From: Motacilla alba alba
Taxonomy: Eukaryota; Chordata; Aves; Passeriformes; Motacillidae
Reading direction: 5' to 3'
DNA length: 64,000 bases
Assembly (NCBI RefSeq): GCF_015832195.1
Contig: NC_052028.1
Coordinates: 10,707,501-10,771,500 of the forward strand
Positions 25,201-37,400 of this stretch are shown here, in pieces; the first letter of the stretch is position 1; the number at the start of each line of letters is the position of its first letter. The translations under genes were made by a program, and so were the position numbers. A model generated the notes under the pieces. It saw only the letters and a list, made by a program, of their open reading frames with translations, searched no databases and was not told the origin of the DNA.

Positions 25201-28200
25201 AGCTCGCTGAGGAGAGGCGACGAGGTTTGTCTGACACGGTTGGTGCAGTGCAGGCGCTGCTGGATGTCTCTGCTGTGGGCAAAGCTCTGTAGATTGGCAG
25301 CCAGAAGATTAATCCTGTACCTTTCAGAAGTGATGGGGGCTACACACAGAATAAAAAAATAGCTACTTTAGTTTTTCATCACGTAGAATATGATGTCGAA
25401 CGGCAGAGACGCAGTGTCCTGAGCGCAGTCCCAGCTTCTGGCACCAAGCACAGAGCTCCACACAACTCTGAGCAGCTTTAATTGTAGTTCTCAAGGCTGA
25501 GGTCCCTTTTTCGTAACAAGAAACAGCAGAAAAATTACTTTTAATATGCAGAAGGAATCATTTGTAAAATCAAAGATGAAATCTAAAAAACTAAAGAGCT
25601 AGTTTTATGATAGATGAGGTTTTAAACAGCACATGAGAGACTTCCCTTAAATAGGTGCCAGTTAATTAATGAGATTTGGTAAATGAGTGCATTTCCTGCG
25701 CAACAAACTACAGGCTTCCACTTCCAAAGTACATTATGTTAAATTGGACAAAGGCCCATTATTCTGGAATAAAAGATTGCCCACTGGAGGGTTCACACTG
25801 AAGTATTCCAAGAATATCTTCATCCAGGAATACAAGCTGTGTATTTGCAAATGGAAACCAAGCAATCCTTAAAAATACCAATACCTCCTACAGGAGCTGG
25901 TACATTCAAAGATTTAGCACTTAGTAGTAAAAAAACCCCAGAGTAGCTCAGCCTATTGGTTTTACAAAAGTTCAAGAGACAGGGATGAGCTGCCTCCTGG
26001 GACCAGAAGGCTCTTGGGGCAGGTTTATGCTCTGCAGTATAAAGCAATGAACTGGTCCCAGACCCTGCACTGCACAAATAGCACATCACACACTCAGTAC
26101 CTGGGGGCCACTGTGTACATTCATGGGAGCAGTGAGCCACAGTGTGAGCTGGTTTGGATAGGGTTAACAGCATTTCTGCAGTGCTCTCCCTGCAGGGTAG
26201 GGACAGGACAGGCTCAGCATCCCCAGCACTGGGCAGAAATCCACAGTGGCCTTGGGCACCAACAGCAAGTGGGTGAGTGCACGGCTTGAGCAAGCAGAAG
26301 GGGTGGAGCCCACCTGTTCCCACTTCACTCTGGAGCACACAGCCATGGCAGCTTTCCATCACAGCTCCCCAGACACCCTAAACCTGCTGGGAGAGGGCAG
26401 GGCCATCACTAACAAGGTCAACAGCAGACCGACCAGTCACAAGTGCAGAGTGGGTTATCAGGTCTCTGCCCAGCTCAACCTGTAACACTCCCAAAGCCAC
26501 TTCCTCCAAATTCCTCCCCAAAGCTTGCCTACAAAAAGCTTTACAGCCACAGAGTGCTCAGCCCACATGAGGGGACGCTCAGAAGGCTCCAAGGCAGGTA
26601 AGGCATTTGGGACAGACAACATCTTGGCCACACAACTCTAGGTGTTCACTTCCCAGGCCAGCTGATCATAACCCTTAGCAGACTGTGTGCTACTGATAGA
26701 GACTATTTGAGTTGTTCTACGGAATAATAAACACCAACCTGGCTGCCTCAGGAACATCTCTGAGCACTCTCACTACAAAGAATCAAAGTCAACTCACCAG
26801 GATGCCCAGCTCTTGACTTTCATTATGGAAAATTATTCACAGCAGAAGTGTCACTGCAGCAGTGTACAATTTCTCGTCACTATAAATATTTTCATATCAT
26901 TACTTTCCTTCTCTTACACCTGTGGAGTCTTAGACCACACAGATTTCTTCACCTGTACAAAGCTTTCCCCAGACAGAGGATAGTCTTCAACTTCCTGGAA
27001 CACAGAGCAAAACTCACAAGGACCCTCTCTAGACTTTTAGAAAGACGTATTAAGAACATCTCACAGCACTTTCAGTGATTTTTCCCATTTCCTAAAATAC
27101 ATTTTCCTTTCCTACCAGAAGACCCATCTCTGCACACACTCCACCTTCAGTATAATCAATAAATTGATAAAGAAGTGAATGCCTTGCCATACATCTTTTT
27201 ACTGCTGACTTCTCCCTATGGCTGTTTGAACTAAGTCCATTCTAAACCCTTAACTGTATTTCTGTACCAATGATTTCCAATTCAAAGGCTTTGCTTTGTC
27301 AATTACACACATGCATGCACACACCTACATGTGCATCTTCTGTTAATGCTTTAAGCAATACTTGAATCCTTTAATATTCTCTTCAAGGCCTTTTACAATT
27401 TTCCCCCACAATGCTATTTAGACTAGCAATTAACCCCCCTGAAACAGCACTGCTACCTAATGCTCTTACAGCAGCACTCAGAGACAGGACAATGGGATAG
27501 AAAAACACATTCACGTTCTCACATGCTGGTATGAAGTCCTGGCTTGCCCACAATCATGTTTTTGTTACCTTATCTAGGGATAAAAACCCTTAGTTATTCA
27601 CAGCTCTGCCTACCCTCCTCTGTTTTGGTAGCTCAGAGCAGGAGTACTGAGTCATGCTGGCAGAATCATCACTCTTTCTCCAGAGATGCTTGGCAAGGCC
27701 AAACACTCACAGAATGGGCTGTGCAGCAGCTGGGCTGCTAGAGCAGCTGGGACACTGTGGCCCTCACCTCTCCAGGTGCCAGCCCTGAAGTGGCAGCAGG
27801 AAGGAGCACTACCTTCCATTTCCAGGGCTGCTTTCAGGCTGCCAACCACCCCCGGGCATGGACGTGGGCAGCAGATGAACCTGACACAAACAGGGCACAG
27901 ATGAAGTCTCCAAAGGGCTCATCCTCCCTGCAGCTCCTGCCAAAGCAGCTGGGGAAACTCCACAAGGGGAGACTCGAGCACACAGACATTGCTCAGAACC
28001 TCAGTTTACAGCCAGCCTTCCAGGGAACTACTTGTGTATCTGTGAAGAAACAAATTGGTTCTCACCTGTAGGAAATCAAGAGTGGAAACTGTCCTTTCCA
28101 CAAGCCATGGCTGCCCAGGTATGGCTAGGTATTCCTGCTGATAGCAAATGTTTGACTCCAGGTGGATTTTAAATTGAAGTTCACCTGCACAGTGGAACTG

Positions 28201-31046
28201 TATTGGAAAAGTATTCCCTAATGTATCTATGGGGATAAATGCACAGTTATGCTTAAAAACGGAGACTTTTCTGATCAAAGGAACTGGAACTTCTATATTA
28301 CATAAAACACGACAAATCAAAATACACTTTTCCTATTATGAGGGTGAAAAAAAAAAAGAGAAACCTTCCTACATAAACATGATAGAACAGACACTCAAGC
28401 CACATACTAAGCATTTTTCAGTGGTTTGGGAAAGAAAAGAAATACAAAATGTGAAGTCAATATTCCTACTGGAATGAGATGAAAGATATTATTTTTTTAT
28501 GCCCTACTTGAAACATCATAGTAATTTTCATCTGCACTAATAAAATAAATCAGCAGCTGATCTTCCATGCATTACAATTACCATTTCATGCAACAGTCAC
28601 AATGCTTCTGAGATGCATTTGCCTTTTGGAACTCCTGCCACAAATAGAGCTGAATTTAGGGACTGCCGAGTGCACAAATTTATAACATCAATTCTTTGAG
28701 GACATTGTCCTGTAGAAAATGCAATGTGGGCAGCTAGAGAAAAGCATCCAGAGAAAAGCATGCAATCCTGAGCAAAGATTTTTGAGCGGAAAATAATTAG
28801 AACAGAACAACTGAAAAGAGAAAAAGTCATCTTGTATGGCACCAACTGTTGGGTGACCAGCAGAGCCCTGTTTGGAGCACACTCATCACCCAGACAGGAA
28901 TTAATAAATTCCCAAGCAGCCCCCCCTGCCTGCAGCTCAGCCTCTTGCAGAGATGATCATTTGCAGAGCACGGCACAACTTGCTGTTAGACAGGAAAAGT
29001 TCAATATTCATTAACCAAAAGAGCCCCCACTTTGTGCTGCTGCTGCCTGCAGTACAAATCACCCACCCCCGGGTTTTATCAGTCCTGTCACTCACTGTCC
29101 CAGGAGCCTGAGCCTCGAATGCAGCAACACTCCCAGCCCTCAGCTGGGGCATCTGCACAGCCAGAGCCCAAAGCTGGGAACCTGCAACCACTCTTTGAGC
29201 AACCCAAACAGAAAATGCTGGAAACACAAAAGGTTTAAGCTCAAATTTGCATATAGCAACTTACCCTTGCAATAGTTCACTGCTAAAAAAAGAGCTACAT
29301 GAAAAGGGAGAATTGAAGCGGGCAGCTGCACGTTGGGAGATTTACTCCAAACCTTCCAGGAAGCCTATGGAAGCTTGCAGCACACGCTTTTCTTTTACAA
29401 CCCAGGACAGTAATACATTCAACTGTGCTAAAGCAAAAGTGTCAGGCACAGAGATTTAAGGAGATAATACAGTGAAGGCTCAGGGACTAGATAAAATCAT
29501 AAAAAGATGCAGGCAAAAGCTGCTTCTTGCTTGCTCTTTACTACCAATTGTTGTATTGGATGGGGAAGGCAGAGCACAACAGCTTCAGCAGGAGGGGTGG
29601 CTGGGGTAAACCTCATCCTTGGCTGCCCAAATCCAAACCCAGCTTGTCCCTGAGCACCCCTGTTCTTCTGGCTCAAAAAATCAACTTTGGTCACAATGCA
29701 AACATCTGCACCCAGCAGAACAGGGCACCAGATGTTCAGGAGTGCAACCTGCTCCAGCCAGCACTGCCAGGTGGAAATCTACATTGCTTTAGAGGGTGAC
29801 CACAGCCTTGGATTCTGCTGTGTCTGCTGAGCTCTGCAGCACATCTTGGCAAGACACAGATTATCCAAGAAGCTCAGTAAAACATGGCTAAGAAACACCA
29901 AGGTATAGTAGAGACCCAATAGCACATAAGCTGTCAAAAAAAACCCCAAAACAAACAAATAAACTAAACAACCACCCTGCTTTCAAATTTCTGGAAGCCA
30001 TGCAGAAAAGATTTTCATGGCCATCTGCTTGGTGCCTGTAAGCACTTGGTCCCACAGGTCACACTGGGAAAACCCAGCAAACTGGAAAGCCCCACAGCCA
30101 TCCATCCTCCAGCAGCACATGGGCTGAAACTGCCCCAGCACTGGGACACCTGGTCGCACACTCTGCCTCTCCTGGGAGCCTGGAAATGCTCCCTTCAGGA
30201 CCCCACTTGGCCAAATCGGTTTGTCACTGTCTTCCAAATAACTCACATGAATGTCTTTCATTTTTCAAGCAGTGCCATCAAACATGGGGCTGCACACGCC
30301 ACAAACACTGACATATTTCACTAATACAATCCAGCAGCAGCAGCATATGGGGAGTATTTATACAGGCTTTTATTATTTTTTATGAAAGGTAAATGACCCT
30401 CTCCAAGATGGGGTGACTTGTTCTGACAGCATCTTTGTTTTTAGGAGAAAAATACCAATAGGGGAGGGTTGGAGGCTTTGCAAGTCTAACCCATGGGAAC
30501 AAATTCCTCCAGTCCTATTACAGGAAAAAACCCAAGCATTCTCCTCTTCCCCTGTTTTTATTGTCATTCATCTTACAAGCTGGTCTTATTAAACTTGTTA
30601 CTCAACACAGTAATTAGTAGACATAAAAATATACATATAAATAAAATTCAGATATTGGCTCTAATTAAGTCTTCTTAAGTGTTATTTTACTAGTTGGGGC
30701 GGAGCAATTTTGTTCCGATTGAACTGTTGAAGAACAATTAAGTAGAATGCAGCTTTAATTTGTTCCTGATCTCCTGACAGAAGCCAACACACATTCAAAC
30801 TGGTGTAAGAGAAACCAAAACCAATTAGAGCAACGTGACCTTGCACTGTTGTCTCACCAGGTGAAAAGCCAAGCTGGGATTGTACCGAAACCTCAAGTCT
30901 TTGCACTGGAGCTTTAATTGGTGCCAGCAGCAATGCCCTGGGGCAGGGAGCAGGGCCAGGTCTCTGCAGATTTAGTTTGCCCTCCCCAGGAAGGACAAAG
31001 GCACCATGCAGCCCAAAGGATGTGTGATGCAGTACTCGTGGGACCA

Positions 31047-31469
31047 GTCTGGTACTGTATTTGGGTTGCCCCCAGACGAAGGGAGGAATGATGAATCTGA
31101 CTCCATGTTCTCAGAAGGCTAATTTATTATTTTATGATACTATATTATATTAAAGAATACTAAACTAAACTATACTAAAGAATACAGAAAGGATACTTAC
31201 AGAATGCCAGAAAGATAATAATGAAAACTCGTGACTCTCTCCAGAGTCCCGACACAGCTTGGCATTGATTGGCCAAGAGTAAAAACAATTCACAGCAGAA
31301 ACCAATGAAACAATCACCACAATCTCCAAACACATTCCAAAGGAGCAAAACACAGGAGAAGCAAATCAGATAATCATTGTTTTCCTTTTTCTCTCAGGCT
31401 TCTCCACTTCCCAGGAGAAAAATCCTGGGTGAAGGGATTTTTCCAGAAAATGTGAATGCCACAGTCTGG
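31047..31469. repeat. Target-site duplication GTCTGG flanking the LTR
   Basis: GTCTGG is present at 31,047-31,052 and at 31,464-31,469, immediately outside the two ends of the LTR. A 6-bp duplication is what class II (ERVK/beta-like) retroviral integrases leave. This fixes the LTR boundaries and shows that the element is a single LTR with no internal viral region between the duplications. Confidence 0.85.
31053..31463 (-). mobile_element. Solo LTR of a passerine ERVK-like endogenous retrovirus
   Basis: On the minus strand the element starts TGTGGCATTCACATTTTC and runs 411 bp. I recognise it as a high-copy passerine LTR. It has a CCAAT box (minus-strand GGCCAATC at 31,267-31,274), an inverted CCAAT at 31,302-31,306, and an AT-rich AATAATAAA-type polyadenylation region at about 31,120-31,135. 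The conserved ending corresponds to plus-strand TTTGGGTTGCCCCCAGAC at about 31,060-31,077. The expected terminal CA is TA here (plus-strand TACTGTATTT), a single decayed end base. There is no viral coding region, so this is a solo LTR left by recombination between two LTRs. It lies in the same orientation as RASGEF1C inside intron 1, so its polyadenylation signal could in principle act on that transcript. The family name rests on memory, not a database match. Confidence 0.85.
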
Positions 31470-34400
31470 CTTTTAGGGTGCCAGCACTTAACTCTTGTGC
31501 TCCAACCCATCACACAGCAGCCCCTAGATGAGTCCCAGAATCTCACTGTCCTTGTTTCTATCACAAGTAGAAACCAGCCCATCTCCAGCATGGAAGGACA
31601 CTTTGATAAATGCAGTAATTATCACCAGACACCCACCCAGCCAGCAAGAAAATCAAGGCCATTTATTTGTCCAACTAGTTATAAAACTACTACCAGAAAA
31701 CTCTGCAAATCAAGCCCCTGGAATCTGATTTAATTAAATCAATGAGAATTATATCATTAATTCATCAGAAAGCTCAAAGCTAATAGGAAATTGTTTCTAT
31801 CGACTACAAACTCCTTCCACAGAGCTGCCTGGCGGTGCCCCCGCTATGGAACTGCCCAGCTGCACCTCTGCTGCTCCATTTGTCATCTCAATGCGCCATT
31901 TGTTCCTCCGAACACAGATCAGCTTACACAAAGCAGTTGTCATGCTTCTTCCAGTCCCTACCATCTCAAGCACTTTACACATTCCCCTCCACACGTGCTC
32001 ATAAAAATCACTTGCCATAAGAGATTTTAAATGGGGCTTGTCAAAAGGATGGAAGCTGGGCAGGAGAGAACCTCCAGTTTCCTGTGGTCTTTGCTGAAAC
32101 ACAGCCTGGTACCAGCAGGCTTTTCTTTCCTCAACATACCCCTGAGATGTGGTTGTAAAGAAGAATTTTGATGGGAGGGAAGGGAGACACAGCAGTCTTA
32201 AATGGAAACTTCACACATGTCAAAGCCTACAAAAGGTAAAACCCGGGTACCTGTAACAGAAAGCACCAGGAAGTGATTTAAGGCAATTTGGAAATACAGT
32301 TTCAGTGGCTGGTTGAACACCTTAAGAACACAAATATTCAGCAGGCTATTTACAGTTCAAGGGAAACTTTTCCCAACTCACAGCAGAGCATAGTCTATTC
32401 TCACCAAGGAACATAAATTTTGAGCAACTCCAACAGACAGGAAGAAGTCACTGGCTTTATCTCAATTTAACTGATTTCAGGAAACTTAAGCAATACTCAA
32501 GACGAGGGCTCTCAATCTCAAAGACACTCAAACCCTGCTAGACCTGCTATTGTGTAGACAGCAATTGCTGATTTATTGACTGCAGAGAGCTGTGGATCAA
32601 GCCTTAGTATTTGCTAATATCTCTCCTGGAATTGGCCTTTAATGGCCCGATTCAACTGCTATTAGTGAGAAAGGAACAAGGCCCCTTTCCTTCAACAGAG
32701 TTGGATGAAGTTGGATCACTTAGCAGCTGAACTGGAAAAATAAAACATTTGGACCAATTAAATTTTAGTGCTAAGATATTTAGCACACATTTCATCTGAT
32801 ATGAAAACATCAAATCTAGGGCTAAACCAAAGACATTATAGTACAGCTTCCAGATTAAAAAGAAAGGTGTTGAGAAGTGGAAATCCCCCTCTCATTCCCT
32901 TGGGTGCAATGCAGAAGTAACCCTGGCGAGCCCAGGGCAGCTCCAGGAACACAAATACGAAGTGACAGGGAAATCCAGCCTACTATTCACATCACATATT
33001 CCATGGTTCTTTCTATTTCACAGTAATACACCATGTTAAGCTGCTTATTAGATGGGCACATTCTCCGAACCGCAGCCAGGCTTGTATGTTATTTTGGGCT
33101 TGCCATCAGTACTGACTGCCCTTTAATCCTAATTCTGCTGTCATTTGTGGTTCCACTTCAGGAGCTCCTTGCTTTAATACACAAACGGGATCACTGTTAG
33201 CGCTGCTGCAGCCCAGAAGAAAGGCATGTGAGAAATGCACGAGAGGACTCCCTGCAACCATCCCTATTTATACAACACTCCTGCACATTTTCCTAACAAT
33301 CTATACTTTCAAATACTTCTGTTGGCCTACAGGATGTTGTGGCATATGCTTCTAAGCCCCACAGCACACCCATTAGCAAATAATGACCTTCCTAAAATGA
33401 CCTGGTAAAGCATAAAAAGGCTGTGGTACAGAAGGTCTTTTATGGAATGAAAAAAACCACCAAATTTTTATTAGCAGAATCACTAATGGACACAGAGTCC
33501 TCATGTGATCCATTTACTTTTAGGAAATGCCTGGTATTAGATAATGAAATTATCTCACAAAACAAAAACAACCCTCAAACCAGCACTTTCAAAAAGCACA
33601 CTGCAGTCTGGCAGCTCATGAATGAAACGCTCCGTAGGTGTTTGTGTACATTTATAATTTACTACATCACATTAAGAAATAAGACAAGCTGCTGCTCTCC
33701 CAGCTGTGTACACTGTGCAACGATACCTTCCACCAGGGCTCAGCCAGCCTTCCAGTTGAGAGAAAGACAGAAGGATCCAAAGGATCCAAATCGGCTCCAG
33801 GAACTGAGTAACAAATGGCAGCAACTCTGCCTTCATAAAGTTCTGAAGCAATACACACTGAAATGCTGTTTAGCATGTGCACATGCCAGGAGCAGAAGCA
33901 CAAATCCCACCCCTGATATAGAGCAGCACACCTGCTCCAGACCTTGGCTTTCATCCTGCACCCCAAACTTGTATAAAATCACTGCTAATCTCACACAGAG
34001 GAGATATCCATATCTGGCAGCTCACGTAGGACCAGGTTCAGCCCTTCTGGAACAAAGCACCAAACCCAGCCAGTCACACACCTAGCTTTACACATGTTCC
34101 CAGCTCAGGGAGAAATCTCCAGGTGCAGTTTTCAGCACGTAATTAATCCTACAAAACACAGCAAGACAAGCTTTTCTTTATGCCTTCAGCAGTAGAAGAC
34201 TCAATATAACTGCATGGAGGTGCCTCACAGGATATTTTCTATAACACTTTCACCTGCTCTTGATCTTCCTACCTGAATTTCTGTACTGGACCCACTGTTT
34301 GCACCTGTAACCCTGGTGAATTATTCCAGGCTGGCTCATCCTAATGGCTGAATCATATGTGACCCAAGTAACCATAACCCCAAACTCTTTCTGCACCCAG

Positions 34401-37400
34401 ATAAGGATGCTCTGCAGAGTTTCAGTTCCATGAACAAGTTGACAGATTTGAATGAAGCGATGGAAAAGACTGCAGATCTCAACAGTCATCTTTTCTCTCT
34501 GCAGATCCACTGACTACACTCAGCATCTTGTCTGCGTTCCAGTTTCAGTACAGCTGAAGTCTCCTGGCAGCAATCCAGGGACAGCCATGGATCCCTGATG
34601 CTTTCAGGGACCTTCTCCAGCCCACAGGGCACAGCAGGGGACTGTCTGAAGACATTCCTTGCCCAGCTTCCATACCCCTGCATGATCCCTATTCCTACAC
34701 CCTGTCCTGAGCTCCAGCCCTGCAGAAAGCATCAGGCCTTTTGACAGCACTGATGTGGAACATCCAAACTTCCTGCACTTGTGGCTTTCTCTTCTGTTTG
34801 TTTCTAAGCTGTGGAACATGATCCCCAAGCCAGGTGACCAGGCTGAACGAGATGTAGGACGTTTATACACATGCATTGGAACAGCCTACACGTACACGTT
34901 CAAAACTGCTGTAATCAGGAAATGAGCCATGAAATGTGTAAGCGGCGGCACATTAATAATCTGGTTTATAGCTTAAATTAGAATCTTTGGAATTTCACAG
35001 CCAGACACTTTTAAATAGGTCAAAAATGCAGTAATCACACTTAATGATCACACTGTGATGTGCACCGCATCAGAGCTGGGAGTGAGGAAACCTGAGCAGA
35101 ATGGATATGAACTACTGGCACACTCAAAAAAGCATTTAACAAACCTCAAGAACCAAACACATAGCTCAGGCACCAAGTTTTTATCTTTTGATCCTGCTCT
35201 TCAGAAATGAGGTGTGAGATTTCATGTGATCACAGACAACAAATGCTGTTCTCTGTATTTTCATTTTAGTTAGCACTGCAGATTAGCAAAGGATTTGACC
35301 ACTCACAAGTAGTGAGAATTTAGTGATGTTAACAAAGCCTTCCCCATCTGAGAAACACAATTTGCTATCGTATCTGCCCACGCACATGTCACCCCCAGTG
35401 CACAGACTTAAAACACATTCCTGGCTATCAGCATTTGGGTTTCATTTAAAGAAAAGAACAAGAATCCACAGATCAATCTCAGTAATCTTTTAGTCTCCAA
35501 ACCAGGGAAATCCTTCACAATTTTGCTAAATTTAGACACAATCCTTACGTTCTCTCTACACCAACTTGATTTCAGGTGTATTATACCCCTGATGGGAAAA
35601 TTGAATAAAGAATGAGAATTTCAGTAAAAGACGCAGTCATTGACTAATTAATCCAGTCCTGTCAAGCTACTGAGGCATAACCAAAAAGGCAAACTAGAAA
35701 AAATCAGCTATATTCTGTGAAAACAAAGTCAATGTTTGTCTACTGCAAAAGTACAAAGTCAGCAGGGGAGACTGCTTGGAAGCTTGTAAGAAAGCAGTAG
35801 AGAAATGTTTTTTTGGTTTCTTTTTTCCTCCAGTCAAACTGGGCTTCTTCTAAAAAACAAAGCAAGGCAAAAGATGAAAGGCCTTCTCTTCTGAAGCCAA
35901 AGATGAAGAATACAAAGAATATTAATGACTAACAACTCTGTCTGTAAATGCCACGAGCTTAGCTGTAGAAGGGACTAAAAGGAAGAACAGCACTGCTATT
36001 AACTAATAAGTTTCTGATCTAACAAGCAGTGATGAAGGCTGATTGGGTCATTTATGGAAGGGAACATTAGTTCAGAAGAACACAGGTTCCCTACAGAAGA
36101 TAAAAGGAAAGAAGAAAAGATGCCATTATATACATGCAAAAGCTCAGGATGGCTCATTCACCCAGCACATAAAGGTAGTAAATTCCCAATTAGGGCTTGT
36201 CTGTCCCTCACAGGTTTGTATGGGCAGGTACAGCAGATGGCTGTCTTGAGGAAAACTTGGGAATCAGTGCAAATTTGTCACCAGCCTTATATTAGAGAGC
36301 ACTGGATTTTGATGAATTGCATTTCCTAAAGGAAAAATTCAACAAACACAGAACCTTGCCTTTGTCACAGCAAAGCCTTATTACTGGACCCAGCACAAGC
36401 CTGCCTGGCCACCACAGTTTCCCAATGCCCTGGAATCCTGCAGGAGTCCAGGAGGGTCTCATGGACCAGGGGCAAGGGAGGAAGGCAGGCACTGGCCTCT
36501 CACCTCTGCACAAGCACAGCGACACCAGTGCAAAGCAGGTCCTTCCATGTTTGAAGTTTGCCCATTCTCTCTCAAGAAACCCTTCTAATTTAAGCAAGTG
36601 AAACACAATAAAACCAGGAAGATGAAAAACAACCACCTCAGAGCCAAAAGTGACACCACGCCAAGTTCAGATTAGGAAACTGATTCATTTGCCAGCTCAC
36701 AGGCACACACACCTAGTGTGGCTATATTTATACACACGGACTCAGGCTCCCTGGTTGAGTATTTTTAAATCAGCAAGAAATCAAGAATCAGTGTATTTAG
36801 AGAAGATGGAAAATTTCCCTTTTCTCTAAGCTCAGATTAGAGGAATCTTGACGCATCAGCTCTGCCTGTAGCATCCAGCAAGGCTGAGAGCCAGCACGGA
36901 CACACAATTCACTCTGAGATTCCTTCCCTTAACAGGCCACTGCTCACTCCTGCAGGCAGGCTGTATTTTGCACCGCAGCCTGATCCAGCAGATGATATGA
37001 GAAGCTTCTGTGTCAGGATGGAAATCTGGGAAGCATTCTGACAGTGTGAGAGATGGCAATGCTGCACCCAGCACTGCCAGAGAGCCGTGCTGCTGCCCCT
37101 TCCAGGCTGGGAATTCACAGCCCCACGTCCAGTGGCCAGCTTTGTCCATAACCCACAGTGGTGTCAGGAGATCACCAAACTCTCTCAGCATCCCCTTATG
37201 GAAAAGGGGGATAACAACATGTCTCAGCAGCATCGCAAAGGTTTGTTAATGCTTGTAAGCACTTTGTAGATAAGCAACATCAAGACAGCAGCTAGCAGAG
37301 GGATTTGGGGCACAGACAGACATAAATCCAAAGCACTCATATCACATACTTCTTTCAGACAAGCATAGCAGCAGATCAGCTCCCTGCATTTAGTGGTTGT

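Larger units (their letters stand above)
10242..31046 (-). other. RASGEF1C: RASGEF1C intron 1, central block
   Basis: About 21 kb with no supported exon. It includes a 23-bp duplication at 10,878 and an 18-bp perfect AT palindrome at 16,271. GC-richer segments near 17.0-17.5 kb, 20.6-20.9 kb, 24.0-25.1 kb and 26.0-26.4 kb give overlapping open frames on both strands, as expected from composition. None of those translations resembles a family I know. Confidence 0.55.

Noticed and set aside
31165..31733. Open frames at the LTR
   Set aside because: They are translations of LTR sequence, not viral genes. No gag, pol or env segment is present between the target-site duplications.
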